From Caldalkalibacillus mannanilyticus JCM 10596 (lineage in GTDB: Bacteria > Bacillota > Bacilli > Caldalkalibacillales > JCM-10596), in assembly GCF_000615945.1 (NCBI RefSeq), contig NZ_BAMO01000047.1:1-36646 (forward strand): DNA of 36,646 nucleotides, written 5' to 3'. Position numbers and translations under genes: made by a program. Position 1 is the stretch's first letter. Each line of letters opens with the position of its first letter. Under the pieces are notes generated by a model. That model was not told the DNA's origin. It worked only from the letters and a program-made list of their open reading frames with translations, and did no database searches. This document shows, one piece after another, positions 25,612 to 34,662 of the stretch.

Positions 25612-26655
25612 TCAGAAATGATTTCTATTCTTAATTAATAAATAAAGAAAAAATGGAGCTCCCACACCCGCCGTAAAAACGCCAGCAGGAATATCCAGAG
25701 GGTAAAAGGCTGTTCTGGCAACTAAATCTGCTGTAAAGACAAGGAGACTCCCCGTTAAAGCAGATACGAGCACTAAGCTGCCAAATGGTCTTCCTACTAG
25801 CTTTCGAGCGATATGTGGGGCAATTAGTCCTACAAAGCCTATAGCCCCAGCGACAGATACAGCAACCCCTGCCAACAAGACACTAAAGAGCAGGAGTAAA
25901 AAGCGATGGCGCTGCACAGTGACTCCTAGTCCACTAGCCACATCATCCCCAAGCTCCTGTAAAGTAAGGCTTCGTGCAAAATAAAGCACAAAGGGAAGAA
26001 CAACAAAGACTATAGTCACAATCATAGAAACATCTCTCCATGAAGCAGCGTATACACTTCCTGTTAACCAAATATACGACTTACTAGCTGAAAAGAAAGG
26101 GCTCATCACCAGCATAAAGGTGGTTCCAGCACCCATAATGGCAGACATTCCAATTCCAATAAGGACAAGTCGAATGGGGGTTACACCACTACTCCAGGAG
26201 AGAACATAAACAAGGATGGATACAAGAAGAGCACCCGTTACCGCCGCAAGAGGCAATAATTTAATACTGACCACTCCACCTAAAAAAGTAATAAAAGCCA
26301 CAGCTGCCACCGAGGCTCCACCCGTAATCCCAATAATATCTGGTGAGGCAAGCGGATTCCGAATAATCCCTTGTAATATAGCACCTGAAACGCCTAAGGC
26401 AGCCCCCACAAATAATGAAACGAGGACTCGTGGGAAGCGCAGCGTCTGGATAATATAATCATATTCCCCAGAACCTACTCCCAAAATCGTTCTGATGACC
26501 TCCACCGGAGAAATCATGGTATTTCCGATCCCCGTTCCAACCACACCCGCTAGAACAACCAGAAAGGACAAAAGAAAAATAACCCTGACTGATTTCCTCT
26601 CTACCTGTAGGGAAATAGATTCTTTTTTATTACGGAAGGTGATATTCTGCTTCAT
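25612..26655 (-). CDS. FecCD-family iron-siderophore permease (second)
   Basis: A 347-residue integral membrane protein of the BtuC/FecCD family with about ten helices. Signature pieces: YIIQTLRFPRVLVSLFVGAA near the N-terminus, LQGIIRNPLASPDIIGITGGA, and the cytoplasmic coupling region GAIGFVGLIAPHIARKLVG, which contacts the ATPase. The start ATG at 26655 overlaps the upstream permease stop by 4 bp. With the other permease and the binding lipoprotein it forms a ferric-siderophore importer; layout and sequence resemble B. subtilis YfiZ-YfhA and staphylococcal SirB-SirC (family knowledge). The ATPase must come from elsewhere in the genome. Confidence 0.9.
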   Translation of the reverse strand: MKQNITFRNKKESISLQVERKSVRVIFLLSFLVVLAGVVGTGIGNTMISPVEVIRTILGVGSGEYDYIIQTLRFPRVLVSLFVGAALGVSGAILQGIIRNPLASPDIIGITGGASVAAVAFITFLGGVVSIKLLPLAAVTGALLVSILVYVLSWSSGVTPIRLVLIGIGMSAIMGAGTTFMLVMSPFFSASKSYIWLTGSVYAASWRDVSMIVTIVFVVLPFVLYFARSLTLQELGDDVASGLGVTVQRHRFLLLLFSVLLAGVAVSVAGAIGFVGLIAPHIARKLVGRPFGSLVLVSALTGSLLVFTADLVARTAFYPLDIPAGVFTAGVGAPFFLYLLIKNRNHF

Positions 26656-27665
26656 ATCTTGGAGACCCCCTTACGAGCAATATAGACAAAGAAGGGACCA
26701 CCAATAAAGGCTGTCATAACACCGATTGGAATCTCTTGAGGCATAATGACCAATCTGGCTACAACGTCAGCGGACAGTAACAAAACAGCTCCAAGAACAG
26801 CTGAATAAGGAATAAGCCAGCGATAATCGTTGCCGACAAAGGCACGTGCAATATGTGGTACGACTAGACCAATAAAACCAACCGCACCTACCACTGCAAC
26901 CGAGCTGCCGGCTAAAAGCACAATCATAACACCCATCACTGCTTTAACTAGAGCCGTGTTTTGCCCCATTCCTTTGGCAATATCATCCCCTGTCATAAGA
27001 AGGTTAATGGCTCTGCCCATAAACAGAGAAACGAATCCTGCCACAAGCATAAAAGGGATAACAGGAAGCAGCATATCGAGAGTACGCCCGCTAACCGATC
27101 CTGCTAACCAGAATAAAACATCCTGTAAACCTGTTTCATTTAAAACCAGCATGGCTTGTGTAAAAGAAACAAATAGAGCAGATATAGCTGTACCCGCTAG
27201 CACCATCTTGATGGGTGTAATGCCGTCCCTCCCCATAGAACCCAAAAAATAAACACTAATAGCTGAAAGCGCTGCACCTAAGAAGGAAAACCACATTAAA
27301 TGAAGCAAAGAGGAGATCGATAGAAAGACGATAGCAAAGACAACAAAGAAGATAGCCCCAGCATTAATTCCAAGAACGCTTGGTGAAGCTAAAGGATTCC
27401 TTGTTAAGGCCTGCATTAAAGCTCCTGCTACAGCTAAGCTCGCTCCAACAACCATTGCAATCACCGCTCGCGGTAATCGTTCTGTAAAAATAATCATATG
27501 CTCAATCGAAGCTCCATCATACTCGGTAAAAGCTTCAACAGCCAGAGACCATGTAATCGGCGTTCTGCCAAAAATAATACTAGATACAAAGGAGGCTATT
27601 AATAGAAATAGGATAAAAAATAGACCCCCTACTTTTGTTTTTGTTCTTAAGAAAAGGTGGAACAT
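26652..27665 (-). CDS. FecCD-family iron-siderophore permease (first)
   Basis: A 337-residue FecCD/BtuC-type membrane protein with about ten helices. It has the same conserved elements as its partner: FTERLPRAVIAMVVGASLAV, LMQALTRNPLASPSVLGINAG and GAVGFIGLVVPHIARAFVG. The two permeases probably pair as a heterodimer. It lies 80 bp after the binding-protein gene on the same strand and overlaps the second permease by 4 bp, so the three are one operon under the Fur box at 28792-28806. The ATG at 27665 has GAGTGAGG close upstream. Confidence 0.9.
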   Translation of the reverse strand: MFHLFLRTKTKVGGLFFILFLLIASFVSSIIFGRTPITWSLAVEAFTEYDGASIEHMIIFTERLPRAVIAMVVGASLAVAGALMQALTRNPLASPSVLGINAGAIFFVVFAIVFLSISSLLHLMWFSFLGAALSAISVYFLGSMGRDGITPIKMVLAGTAISALFVSFTQAMLVLNETGLQDVLFWLAGSVSGRTLDMLLPVIPFMLVAGFVSLFMGRAINLLMTGDDIAKGMGQNTALVKAVMGVMIVLLAGSSVAVVGAVGFIGLVVPHIARAFVGNDYRWLIPYSAVLGAVLLLSADVVARLVIMPQEIPIGVMTAFIGGPFFVYIARKGVSKI

Positions 27666-27744
27666 ATCCTCACTCTTTCATCAATTAAAATAATGACCAA
27701 AGAGAGAGATGGCACACTCGTCCACTCTCCCTCTACACTCTAGA

Positions 27745-28758
27745 CTATTTGTTTAATTCGAAGATTTTATATAAATCATCTAACATTAGATTCGCCGTAA
27801 TATATCCTCCGGCACTATTCCAGACCACTTCATCCACCTGAATCACTCGATCATTCTTTACAGCATCTAAATTTTTCCATAGAGGATGATTCGTCCATTC
27901 CTCATAGGTTTTTTGAATAGCTTCCGTTTCCGTACCCGAGTTGAAATTAAAAATCATATTGGCATTCATATCTGGAATACTCTCTTTGGAGGTTAATTGC
28001 ACACCCCATACATCCTCATCATGACCCTCAGGTCTAGAAAAACCTAGCTCATGTAAGATTTTACCTGCATAGCCCATGTAGAAAATACGGGCATGATCCG
28101 CTCTAAAGTTCGTTATCGTAACCTCCAATGGTAAACGATCGCCCATCTTTTCTTTGAAATCTACCACTCGCGCATCCCAGTCAGCTAACAATTGATTTGC
28201 TTGATCCTCCATATGTAAGGCTTGCCCCATCAATTCTACTGTCCCTTTCCAGTCATACAATACTTCTGTCATCACAGTTGGTGCAATTTCTGACAATTGA
28301 TCATAAATATCTTCATGACGGATTTTAGAAACAATAATTAAGTCTGGTTTCAGCTTATAGATTTCCTCTAAATTAGGCTGCGTTTCTAAGCCTAATAGTT
28401 CAACTCCTTCAAGATCCCCTCTTAAATACTCATAGATTGGTTTCTCAACCCATGATTCAACAATCCCTACAGGCTTCACTCCAAGTGCAACGGCAACATC
28501 TGTCGCACCTTGGTATAAAGTAACGATTCTTTCAGGAGAACCCTTTATTTCTGTTGTTCCCATAGCATGTTCAATCACACGAACCTGTTCGTTTGCATTT
28601 GCTTGTTCTTCCTTATTTTCTTGATCTGCTTCTTCAGTAGCTTCCTGATTCGTATCAGCTGTGCTTTCAGCAGGTTCACTTGTACCGCATCCAGTAAGCA
28701 CAAATATAAATACTAGAAGCACCGAGAAGATAAATACGGACTTTCGTAATCTAGACAT
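27745..28758 (-). CDS. Ferric-siderophore ABC transporter substrate-binding lipoprotein
   Basis: A 337-residue extracellular lipoprotein. The signal peptide ends in the lipobox FVLTGCG with the lipidated Cys24, then comes an acidic low-complexity linker (residues 30-60, rich in Glu, Gln, Asn), then a class III periplasmic-binding fold of the FecB/FhuD type: SPERIVTLYQGATDVAVALG, NLEEIYKLKPDLIIVSKI and DRVIQVDEVVWNSAGGYITA. It resembles B. subtilis YfiY (citrate-hydroxamate siderophores) and, in genomic context, SirA (staphyloferrin B). The neighbouring operon predicts the ligand to be its own citrate-based siderophore (inference). First gene of the uptake operon. Confidence 0.9.
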   Translation of the reverse strand: MSRLRKSVFIFSVLLVFIFVLTGCGTSEPAESTADTNQEATEEADQENKEEQANANEQVRVIEHAMGTTEIKGSPERIVTLYQGATDVAVALGVKPVGIVESWVEKPIYEYLRGDLEGVELLGLETQPNLEEIYKLKPDLIIVSKIRHEDIYDQLSEIAPTVMTEVLYDWKGTVELMGQALHMEDQANQLLADWDARVVDFKEKMGDRLPLEVTITNFRADHARIFYMGYAGKILHELGFSRPEGHDEDVWGVQLTSKESIPDMNANMIFNFNSGTETEAIQKTYEEWTNHPLWKNLDAVKNDRVIQVDEVVWNSAGGYITANLMLDDLYKIFELNK

Positions 28759-28791
28759 TTCTTTCTCTCCCTTTTTTATATCAGATTTTGT

Positions 28792-28806
28792 TGATATTTA
28801 TTCTCA
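28792..28806 (-). promoter_or_regulatory. Fur box of the uptake operon
   Basis: The minus strand reads TGAGAATAAATATCA, a 7-1-7 Fur motif with two mismatches, 34 bp upstream of the lipoprotein start. Confidence 0.65.
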
Positions 28807-28833
28807 TTATTAATCATACGCAAGTTTAACCAT

Positions 28834-28859
28834 AATAAAAATGGACATTTACGTCCATT
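28834..28859 (-). terminator. Terminator after the AraC-type regulator
   Basis: The stem AATGGAC / GTCCATT (28840-28859) is followed on the minus strand by TTTTATTATG. It starts 16 bases past the regulator stop. Confidence 0.7.
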
Positions 28860-28874
28860 CTTTGTACTATTCCG

Positions 28875-29702
28875 TCAAGATGAAGGAGTTTTTGATTTTT
28901 TTATGTAGGCAGTCGGTGAGTATCCCGTCGTTGCTTTAAACTTTCGACTGAAATAAAACTCATCATGAAATCCAACCTTTTGAGCAATTGCACTTAGTTT
29001 ATCGTCCGATAGAATCAGGAGCTGCTTGGCTTTTTTCATGCGAACCTCTGTGACATAGTCCATAGGGCTTTTGCCAAGCTCTTTCTTGAAGCAGCGTGAA
29101 TAGTAATCCATACTCACTCCTGCCATCTCAGCAAGCATTTTTCGAGTGATATTCAGTCTGTAATTATGTTCTATATACTCTTTTGTTAGCGCTATTGCCC
29201 CAGGCAAGTCCAGTGCTTCATTGTGCATGCATTCATGAAATAAGAAAACAATCATTTCCTGAAAGCTGCTATTCGCCTTAGCCTTGCTCCAGGTATGCTG
29301 ACTATGAAATTTTTTCTCGACGTCATTCACCATTTCCATCAAAAAATGAATATTTTTTACCGACAATTCTTCTGGACAGCCTAGCTTTCTTAACGCTATA
29401 TATCGAGCATCTATTACTTGAAGGGGGGTAAAGCTAATCAGATAATAATGCACACGCTGATCTGCATGAAAAGAAAGAGTCACTCGAGAATCGGGAGACC
29501 ATATATAAACCTTTGGGCTATCTACATCGTATCTTCGTTCATCAATTTCAATGTTTCCCTGTCCCTCCATACACACTAATATCACATGGAAATCTCGATT
29601 ATACTGCTCAGGAGTGACTTTAGCTGAATGTACATGTGTCATTTCTTCTAAGATATAGAAATAAGACGACAACTGTTCAGAAAGAGCCTTATCGTTAATC
29701 AT
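28875..29702 (-). CDS. AraC-family regulator of siderophore uptake (YfiF/Btr-like)
   Basis: Regulator of about 275 residues. The N-terminal part is a cupin-like sensor (FHVILVCMEGQGNIEIDERR, VYIWSPDSRVTLSFHADQRV). The C-terminal part is the double helix-turn-helix (ITRKMLAEMAGVSMDYYSRC, KLSAIAQKVGFHDEFYFSRKF, TGYSPTAYIKKSK). It lacks the binding-protein domain that Btr carries at its C-terminus. The frame opens at 29720, but the ATG at 29702 (MINDKALSEQ) follows AGGAG by 8 bases. A Fur box precedes it and the importer operon follows on the same strand after a terminator, so it is probably the siderophore-responsive activator of that operon (inference from the B. subtilis yfiF-yfiY arrangement). 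Confidence 0.85.
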   Translation of the reverse strand: MINDKALSEQLSSYFYILEEMTHVHSAKVTPEQYNRDFHVILVCMEGQGNIEIDERRYDVDSPKVYIWSPDSRVTLSFHADQRVHYYLISFTPLQVIDARYIALRKLGCPEELSVKNIHFLMEMVNDVEKKFHSQHTWSKAKANSSFQEMIVFLFHECMHNEALDLPGAIALTKEYIEHNYRLNITRKMLAEMAGVSMDYYSRCFKKELGKSPMDYVTEVRMKKAKQLLILSDDKLSAIAQKVGFHDEFYFSRKFKATTGYSPTAYIKKSKTPSS

Positions 29703-29771
29703 TGGCTTCGCTCCTCTCATTGCTAATGTGGCAGGGGACGATCTATTTTTTGAATGACTTATATCTGTTAG

Positions 29772-29786
29772 TGATAATCATTTTCA
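29772..29786 (-). promoter_or_regulatory. Fur box of the AraC-type regulator
   Basis: The minus strand reads TGAAAATGATTATCA, one mismatch from the 7-1-7 Fur consensus. It overlaps a possible -35 (TTGAAA) whose -10 would be TATAAG 18 bases on. Confidence 0.8.
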
Positions 29787-29873
29787 ATCATAACCCTATC
29801 TTACCAAGGCTACTATTTATCGTCAATTTGTGAGTGCAGTAGCTTTCATTTATAAAAAAGTGGAACGATGAAA

Positions 29874-29917
29874 AACAAAAAAAACTGAAGGGATATCAGC
29901 TGATACTCACCTTCAGT
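29874..29917 (-). terminator. Terminator after the glutamate-synthase-domain gene
   Basis: The stem ACTGAAGG / CCTTCAGT (29884-29917) has an inner palindrome TATCAGCTGATA in its loop and eight T following on the minus strand. It lies about 60 bp past the stop at 29979. Confidence 0.88.
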
Positions 29918-29978
29918 TCTACATGTTTATTTTACGGTTATTGTTTATCCATGAATTGCGGTTACTCATTCATTTACT

Positions 29979-31418
29979 TTAATGTAAGGGCTGTTCGGTT
30001 CGGGAAGTAGGGGGTTGATGAAATGGAGACGGTGGTTCTATATTGGGTGTTCCAGTCCATCTGCGATAAAAAGCTTGTTGCTCCTCTGGAGAAATATATC
30101 CCAGCTCCACACCAAGTGCAATAGAAAGAAAAGGGTCTAAAGTACACATATCATTTCTCGATACATCCATTAAATTTGTCCTGCCAAGTGAATAACAGAC
30201 CAGCTCCATTTCATGAACCATTGAGTTAAGGAAATGAAAGACGTGTTTGGCACTCCTGTCTATATCCAAATCATCTGTAATCTTAGCATTATACACGACC
30301 AAATCAGTTGGAGGTTCAAAAGGCAGGGTTTTGGTCATCTGATCCCCGACAAGAGCCATCATGACAGCTGTTCCTAAATACACGGCATCCGCACCAAGTG
30401 CCATTGACTTTAAGCAATCCCCTGGTGTCACAAGCCCTCCGGTAGCCAGTAAACTAACCTCAGTCTTCAAGCCTTTTTTACTCAAAAATTTGGCTGCTCT
30501 GGAAACAGCATAAAGAGTAGGCAGGCCCAAATCATCTTCCAGTATGGGGGCAGCAGCATGAGTGCCCCCTTCTGCCCCATCAATCGTTATAAAATCGACT
30601 CCCGCTTCTATCGCAATTTGCATTTCCTTCTCTAAGTGATGTGTTGCTGCGATTTTTAGTCCAACTGGCACACCTGCTTCAACTTGCAGCTTTCGAACGA
30701 GAGAGATAAATTGATCTTTATGATCGACTCCTGGAAGCCTTGACTTAATCAAAGCATCCTCACCTTCACGGAGCTCAAATACCTCTCTATAATATTTTCC
30801 GATATTTTTGGCAGCTGTTCGTTGAGGTGTGGAACCCTGAGCCCCCTGCCCTAATTGAATTTCAATGGCATCTAAGCGCTTATACTTTTCTGGCGTGTTT
30901 AACCACCCACCACGATTATATTGACCGATCAACTTAGTCGCTGCTTCTCTCTCTTCTTCCATTAAGCCTGCTTCTCCTGTATTTGTCGCTGTTCCGATCA
31001 TAGAGGCTCCTTTTGCCAAAGCAATTTTGGCACTTTTACTTAAGGCTCCTCCAAAGGACATCGCGGCTATCATGAGTGGGATTGAAAGAGTCAGTGGTTT
31101 CTTAGCTCTTTTTCCAATCGTTACGGCTGTTGATATTGGAACATTTTCAGGAGTCGGAAAACGCTCTAAATGAACAGGATTAAACAACAGCTTTTCCCAA
31201 GGAGAAAATCTGATATGACTGCCTAACGGTCTCCCCGGTGGAAGACCTTTGGAAGAGCGCATGATAATTTCCATCAGATTAATGGGTCCAACCTTTTTGG
31301 CAATCGGAATCATTTCAAATAAGTTTTCGGTATATTGATCTCTTGCTAGTCGCTCTAATGCTTTATCCACTACTTCATTGGCAATGCTTCTTGTAAAGTT
31401 GCTCATAAATTTAAACAT
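29979..31418 (-). CDS. Glutamate synthase-like FMN-binding protein (YerD-like)
   Basis: A 479-residue protein made of the FMN/Fe-S glutamate-synthase central domain without glutaminase or NADPH domains. Typical segments: LMIAAMSFGGALSKSAKIALAKGAS, IGTATNTGEAGLMEEER, IEIQLGQGAQGSTPQ, FITIDGAEGGTHAAAP, and LLATGGLVTPGDCLKSMALG (phosphate-binding part of the TIM barrel). The Cys-x5-Cys cluster of true glutamate synthase is not evident; only isolated cysteines occur near VCYSLGRTNLMD and NDMCTLDP. The length fits B. subtilis YerD, whose role is unknown. The ATG at 31418 follows AGGTGAG by about 7 bases. A small gene ends 11 bases upstream, so the two are cotranscribed. Confidence 0.88.
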   Translation of the reverse strand: MFKFMSNFTRSIANEVVDKALERLARDQYTENLFEMIPIAKKVGPINLMEIIMRSSKGLPPGRPLGSHIRFSPWEKLLFNPVHLERFPTPENVPISTAVTIGKRAKKPLTLSIPLMIAAMSFGGALSKSAKIALAKGASMIGTATNTGEAGLMEEEREAATKLIGQYNRGGWLNTPEKYKRLDAIEIQLGQGAQGSTPQRTAAKNIGKYYREVFELREGEDALIKSRLPGVDHKDQFISLVRKLQVEAGVPVGLKIAATHHLEKEMQIAIEAGVDFITIDGAEGGTHAAAPILEDDLGLPTLYAVSRAAKFLSKKGLKTEVSLLATGGLVTPGDCLKSMALGADAVYLGTAVMMALVGDQMTKTLPFEPPTDLVVYNAKITDDLDIDRSAKHVFHFLNSMVHEMELVCYSLGRTNLMDVSRNDMCTLDPFLSIALGVELGYISPEEQQAFYRRWTGTPNIEPPSPFHQPPTSRTEQPLH

Positions 31419-31429
31419 GCTCTCTCACC

Positions 31430-31689
31430 TTAATGTGTTGTGGACGTATTTTGCAGTTCATTTATTTTTTGACTCAATGCCAAACAAATATGTTTAATCT
31501 CTCCTAATTGACGGGCTGCACTTTGCTCTTCAACGGCGATTTGATTTAATTTATCATCGCTATATTGGTTAACTCTTTAAAATGTTGATTTTCAATCACG
31601 GATAAGGTTCCTGCTATGGTCTGTATTCGGTTTAACTCAGATAACAAATACTGATACGTATGGCTTGCATCTTGGGTGTCTTTTACCAT
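31430..31689 (-). pseudogene. Small helical protein before the yerD-like gene, one frame break
   Basis: The ATG at 31689 (after GGTGG, 9 bases) opens a short frame: MVKDTQDASHTYQYLLSELN, then RIQTIAGTLSVIENQHFKEL and a premature end. One frame over, NQYSDDKLNQIAVEEQSAAR continues to QLGEIKHICLALSQKINELQ and stops at 31430-31432. One A added in the TTAAC at 31569-31570 joins them as FKELNQYSDDKLNQ, giving an 86-residue, wholly helical, probably coiled-coil protein. I recognise no family. The stop is 11 bases from the start of the glutamate-synthase-like gene and its ribosome site, so they form an operon. Confidence 0.6.
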
Positions 31690-31715
31690 GTTCGATTTCC
31701 ACCTTTACCATATAT

Positions 31716-32897
31716 TTAACATTCTATAGTATGGTCAATCGTTTCAGCATTTATGAAATTGAAAGAATATAAAATCGAAAGAAAGGCAACAAGCACCATC
31801 ACACCACTGATCCAGCTTATATGTGCAATTGAAGTGTAGCCTATCACTCCCCCTCCTAAAGCCGCCCCAAGTGTCATTCCTATATTCATTAACGCCGTAT
31901 TATAGCTAAGAATGATTTCGGAGGAAGAAGGGTTTAGAGAAATGAGATAAAATTGTTTGGCAGGTGTTGTTGTCCAAGCTGCTACTCCCCAAATCATCAA
32001 GGTCAGGAAAACTCCTATAGTCGAACCTGATGTAAATGTTAAGGCAAATAAAGCACCCGCATGAATAAGCAAACTGAAGGAGATCGTCCACTTCGCTCCC
32101 CACTTATCTACGGCAAACCCGCCAAAACGCGAGCCAATAAAGGCAAAGACCCCTAAAGTGAATAACGCTGTGCTAATCATTTCTATGGAAAAACCAGCAG
32201 ACGTACTTAAAAGTGGAGCGATATAGGCAAACACCATGGTATACCCTAGTATCCAAAAGAGCGTTGTTACCAGCCCGCTAAATAATCGTTTATCACGAAG
32301 CACAAGCCATTGCTGCTTGAGCGGAAGGGGAGGATTCCCTTTGATCTGGGGCAGGGCTTTGTTTAAGAAAAATAGATTAAAGAACGTGACAATGGCAATC
32401 AAGAGATAAACATAGCGCCAATCCATATAGGCTGCTATAAGCGTTCCTATGGGGACCCCTAATACTAAGGAAACCGTAAATCCAGTAATCACTGTCGCCA
32501 TCGCACTCCCCTTCTTTTCTGGCTGAGAAAGCTCAGCAGCATAATTTGTAGCAAGAACAATATACAATCCACCACTCGCTGCCATGATAACCCGAGATAT
32601 CATCAATAAGACATAAGAGTAGCTAAAAAAAGCGATGAGATTCCCCAAGATAAAGACAACGATCGAGTACAGCAGAACTTTTTTCCTTTCAAATTTGGCA
32701 GTCAGCATGACCAAGACAAGAGCTCCTAGTGCATAAGATAGAGAATAAACAGTGATCAGCTGACCTGCTAAGGCAATGGACACATGCAGATCATCAGAAA
32801 TAATCTCTAGAATTCCAGAAACGACAAATTCGGCTGTCCCTGTGACAAAAGCCCCCAGTGCAAGTAAATAAATAATGAAACGATTCATCTTCTTCAT
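31716..32897 (-). CDS. MFS transporter (12-helix, drug-efflux type)
   Basis: A major-facilitator permease of about 393 residues with 12 hydrophobic segments. Conserved pieces: RFIIYLLALGAFVTGTAEFV at the first helix, LVMLTAKFERKKVLLYSIVV (loop 2-3 motif), and VITGFTVSLVLGVPIGTLIA (antiporter motif C in helix 5). It fits the DHA1/AraJ-like exporters of Bacillus. The frame is open to an ATG at 32957; ATGs at 32957, 32939, 32912 and 32897 are all possible. I use MKKMNRFIIYLL (32897) because it begins right before helix 1, but no start has an ideal ribosome site. It is divergent from a LysR regulator 110 bp away, probably its controller. The substrate is unknown. Confidence 0.83.
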   Translation of the reverse strand: MKKMNRFIIYLLALGAFVTGTAEFVVSGILEIISDDLHVSIALAGQLITVYSLSYALGALVLVMLTAKFERKKVLLYSIVVFILGNLIAFFSYSYVLLMISRVIMAASGGLYIVLATNYAAELSQPEKKGSAMATVITGFTVSLVLGVPIGTLIAAYMDWRYVYLLIAIVTFFNLFFLNKALPQIKGNPPLPLKQQWLVLRDKRLFSGLVTTLFWILGYTMVFAYIAPLLSTSAGFSIEMISTALFTLGVFAFIGSRFGGFAVDKWGAKWTISFSLLIHAGALFALTFTSGSTIGVFLTLMIWGVAAWTTTPAKQFYLISLNPSSSEIILSYNTALMNIGMTLGAALGGGVIGYTSIAHISWISGVMVLVAFLSILYSFNFINAETIDHTIEC

Positions 32898-33008
32898 TTT
32901 CTTTCTCTTCATCTCCTTATCATATTGGATATCCATTGCTTTCATTTTAGAAGTCATGATACCATAAGTAAAATTGATGTTTTTAATAAAGGAGATGAGT
33001 GTTTACTC

Positions 33009-33874
33009 ATGACATTGGCTCGCTTTGAAATTTTCGCTAAAATTGTGGATCTAGGCAGCTTTACCAAAGCATCTGAGGAGTTAAATATGACCCAATCTGC
33101 TGTCAGTCACGCTATCGCTAGCCTCGAAGCCGAATGGGGAACATCTCTATTGATCCGTGATCGGAAGAAAGGCATTGCTCTTACGGAGGTTGGGCAGAAA
33201 ACACTCATTCATATTCGAGAGATATTAAATAGAATGGAAAAAATCAATCAAGAATTGGCACTCGCAGCGAATGTAGAGATTGGGACTATACGAATCGGAA
33301 CCTTTGCTAGTGCTTCGTCTTGCCTCTTACCCAAGATTCTGGCAACATTCGAGAAAAAGTACCCCAAAATTACATTTTCTTTTTTCGAAGGGACCTATGA
33401 GGAAATAGAAGAATGGTTGCATACCGGAGTCATTGATCTAGGCTTTGTTGTTGAACGAGAGAAAGGAATGCCATTTGATATGATCCCGCTACTTCAAGAT
33501 AAAATGGTAGTCGCTTTCCCTCCAGCTCATAGATTTCATAAGAAGAAGCTTATACACATCGAAGATTTAAAAGAGGAGCCCTTCATCATGCCGAAGGGGA
33601 TGTATCAAAAGCATGTAGAGGAGCTATTTGCTCAAGCCAGTATAAACCCCTGTGTTCGCTTTGAGGTACAAGACTGTAACACGATTGCCAATATGGTACA
33701 AGAAGGCTCGGGATCACAATAGGTCCAGAATTGTTTCTAAAAACTCAGCAAAACATTCAAATAGGCTACCTGTCGATATCAAAATGGCGGACGATTACCC
33801 TCGCTTGTCCCTCAATAGCAGAAGCCTCACCAGCCGTTCGAGCATTTCTAAATGTAGCGAAATCTTTTTTATAA
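33009..33874 (+). pseudogene. LysR-family regulator, frameshifted near the C-terminus
   Basis: The N-terminal winged helix is intact: MTLARFEIFAKIVDLGSFTK, ASEELNMTQSAVSHAIASLE and TEVGQKTL. The co-inducer domain follows (GTIRIGTFASASSCLLPKIL, VIDLGFVV). The frame stops early at 33722 after MVQEGSGSQ, but one frame over the family-typical end continues: LGITIGPELFLK, then GYLSISKWRTITLACPSIAE and AVRAFLNVAKSFL, with a stop at 33872-33874. One base added in GGCTCGGG (33705-33711) restores MVQEGLGITIGPEL. The reconstructed length of 288 residues is normal. Divergent from the MFS exporter, so it most likely regulates it. The ATG at 33009 is the family start, though its ribosome site (AAGGAG) is 14 bases away. 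Confidence 0.83.
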
Positions 33875-33956
33875 GGTTATTATCCTTTCCACTTCACAAG
33901 GACAAATATAGGCGAATATATATAGGGATGATTTTATTGTGAGGAGGAAAAGGATA

Positions 33957-34631
33957 ATGGAACATGTCCACAGAACGCCCCTCGGCATTGGTGACCGTCT
34001 TCCACAACTAGAAGTTCATACAACACACGGAAAAATTGTCTTACCAACGGATTATGAAGGACGCTGGTTTATGTTATTTAGCCATCCAGGGGACTTTACC
34101 CCAGTATGTACAACAGAGTTTGTTTCATTTGCCAAAAACCAAGCGGCATTTCAACAGCTGAATTGTGAACTAATTGGACTCTCTATAGATACTGTATTTG
34201 CTCATATGAAGTGGATCGAGTGGATCCAAAGTCATTTAGGTGTTAGTATTACATTCCCGATCATAGCAGACGAGTTAGGAGTTGTAGCGCGCCGTTTAGG
34301 AATGATTCCTCAAGAAGGGGCTACTCGAACGGTACGTTCTGTATTTATTGTTGATCCAAGTGGTTCCATTCGATTAATTCTTACTTATCCTAGTGAAGTT
34401 GGGCGCAATACCAATGAATTACTCCGTGTTCTAAAAGGATTACAAACAGCCGACACTTATAGGATTGCTACTCCAGCCAATTGGCCAAATAATGAGCTCA
34501 TTGGAGATCGAGTCATTTTACCACCTGCAAATACTGTGATGAAAGCTAGAGAACGTCTTGAGCAAGCAGCAGCGAATCAATTCGAGTGTTTAGATTGGTG
34601 GTTCTGTTATCAAGAAATACCGAATAAATAA
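33957..34631 (+). CDS. Peroxiredoxin, Prx6 / archaeal-type
   Basis: Thiol peroxidase of 224 residues reducing H2O2 and organic peroxides. The peroxidatic Cys51 lies in [13 protein letters not shown], and the partner Arg region is [17 protein letters not shown]. The long C-terminal arm ends in [11 protein letters not shown], a motif of Prx6-type enzymes from bacteria and archaea whose two cysteines (211, 217) can resolve the sulfenic acid. The frame opens at 33939, but the ATG at 33957 ([13 protein letters not shown]) follows GGAGG by 9 bases. It is a plus-strand gene of its own after the LysR gene; I see no clear PerR box in front of it. Confidence 0.9.
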   Translation: MEHVHRTPLGIGDRLPQLEVHTTHGKIVLPTDYEGRWFMLFSHPGDFTPVCTTEFVSFAKNQAAFQQLNCELIGLSIDTVFAHMKWIEWIQSHLGVSITFPIIADELGVVARRLGMIPQEGATRTVRSVFIVDPSGSIRLILTYPSEVGRNTNELLRVLKGLQTADTYRIATPANWPNNELIGDRVILPPANTVMKARERLEQAAANQFECLDWWFCYQEIPNK

Positions 34632-34662
34632 GTGAATTCATAGATGCTATTTTTACAATGGC

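Noticed and set aside
26830..27252. 140-codon plus-strand frame opposite the FecCD permease
   Set aside because: It is a Pro/Thr-rich antisense shadow of a well-conserved permease gene and has no start signals.
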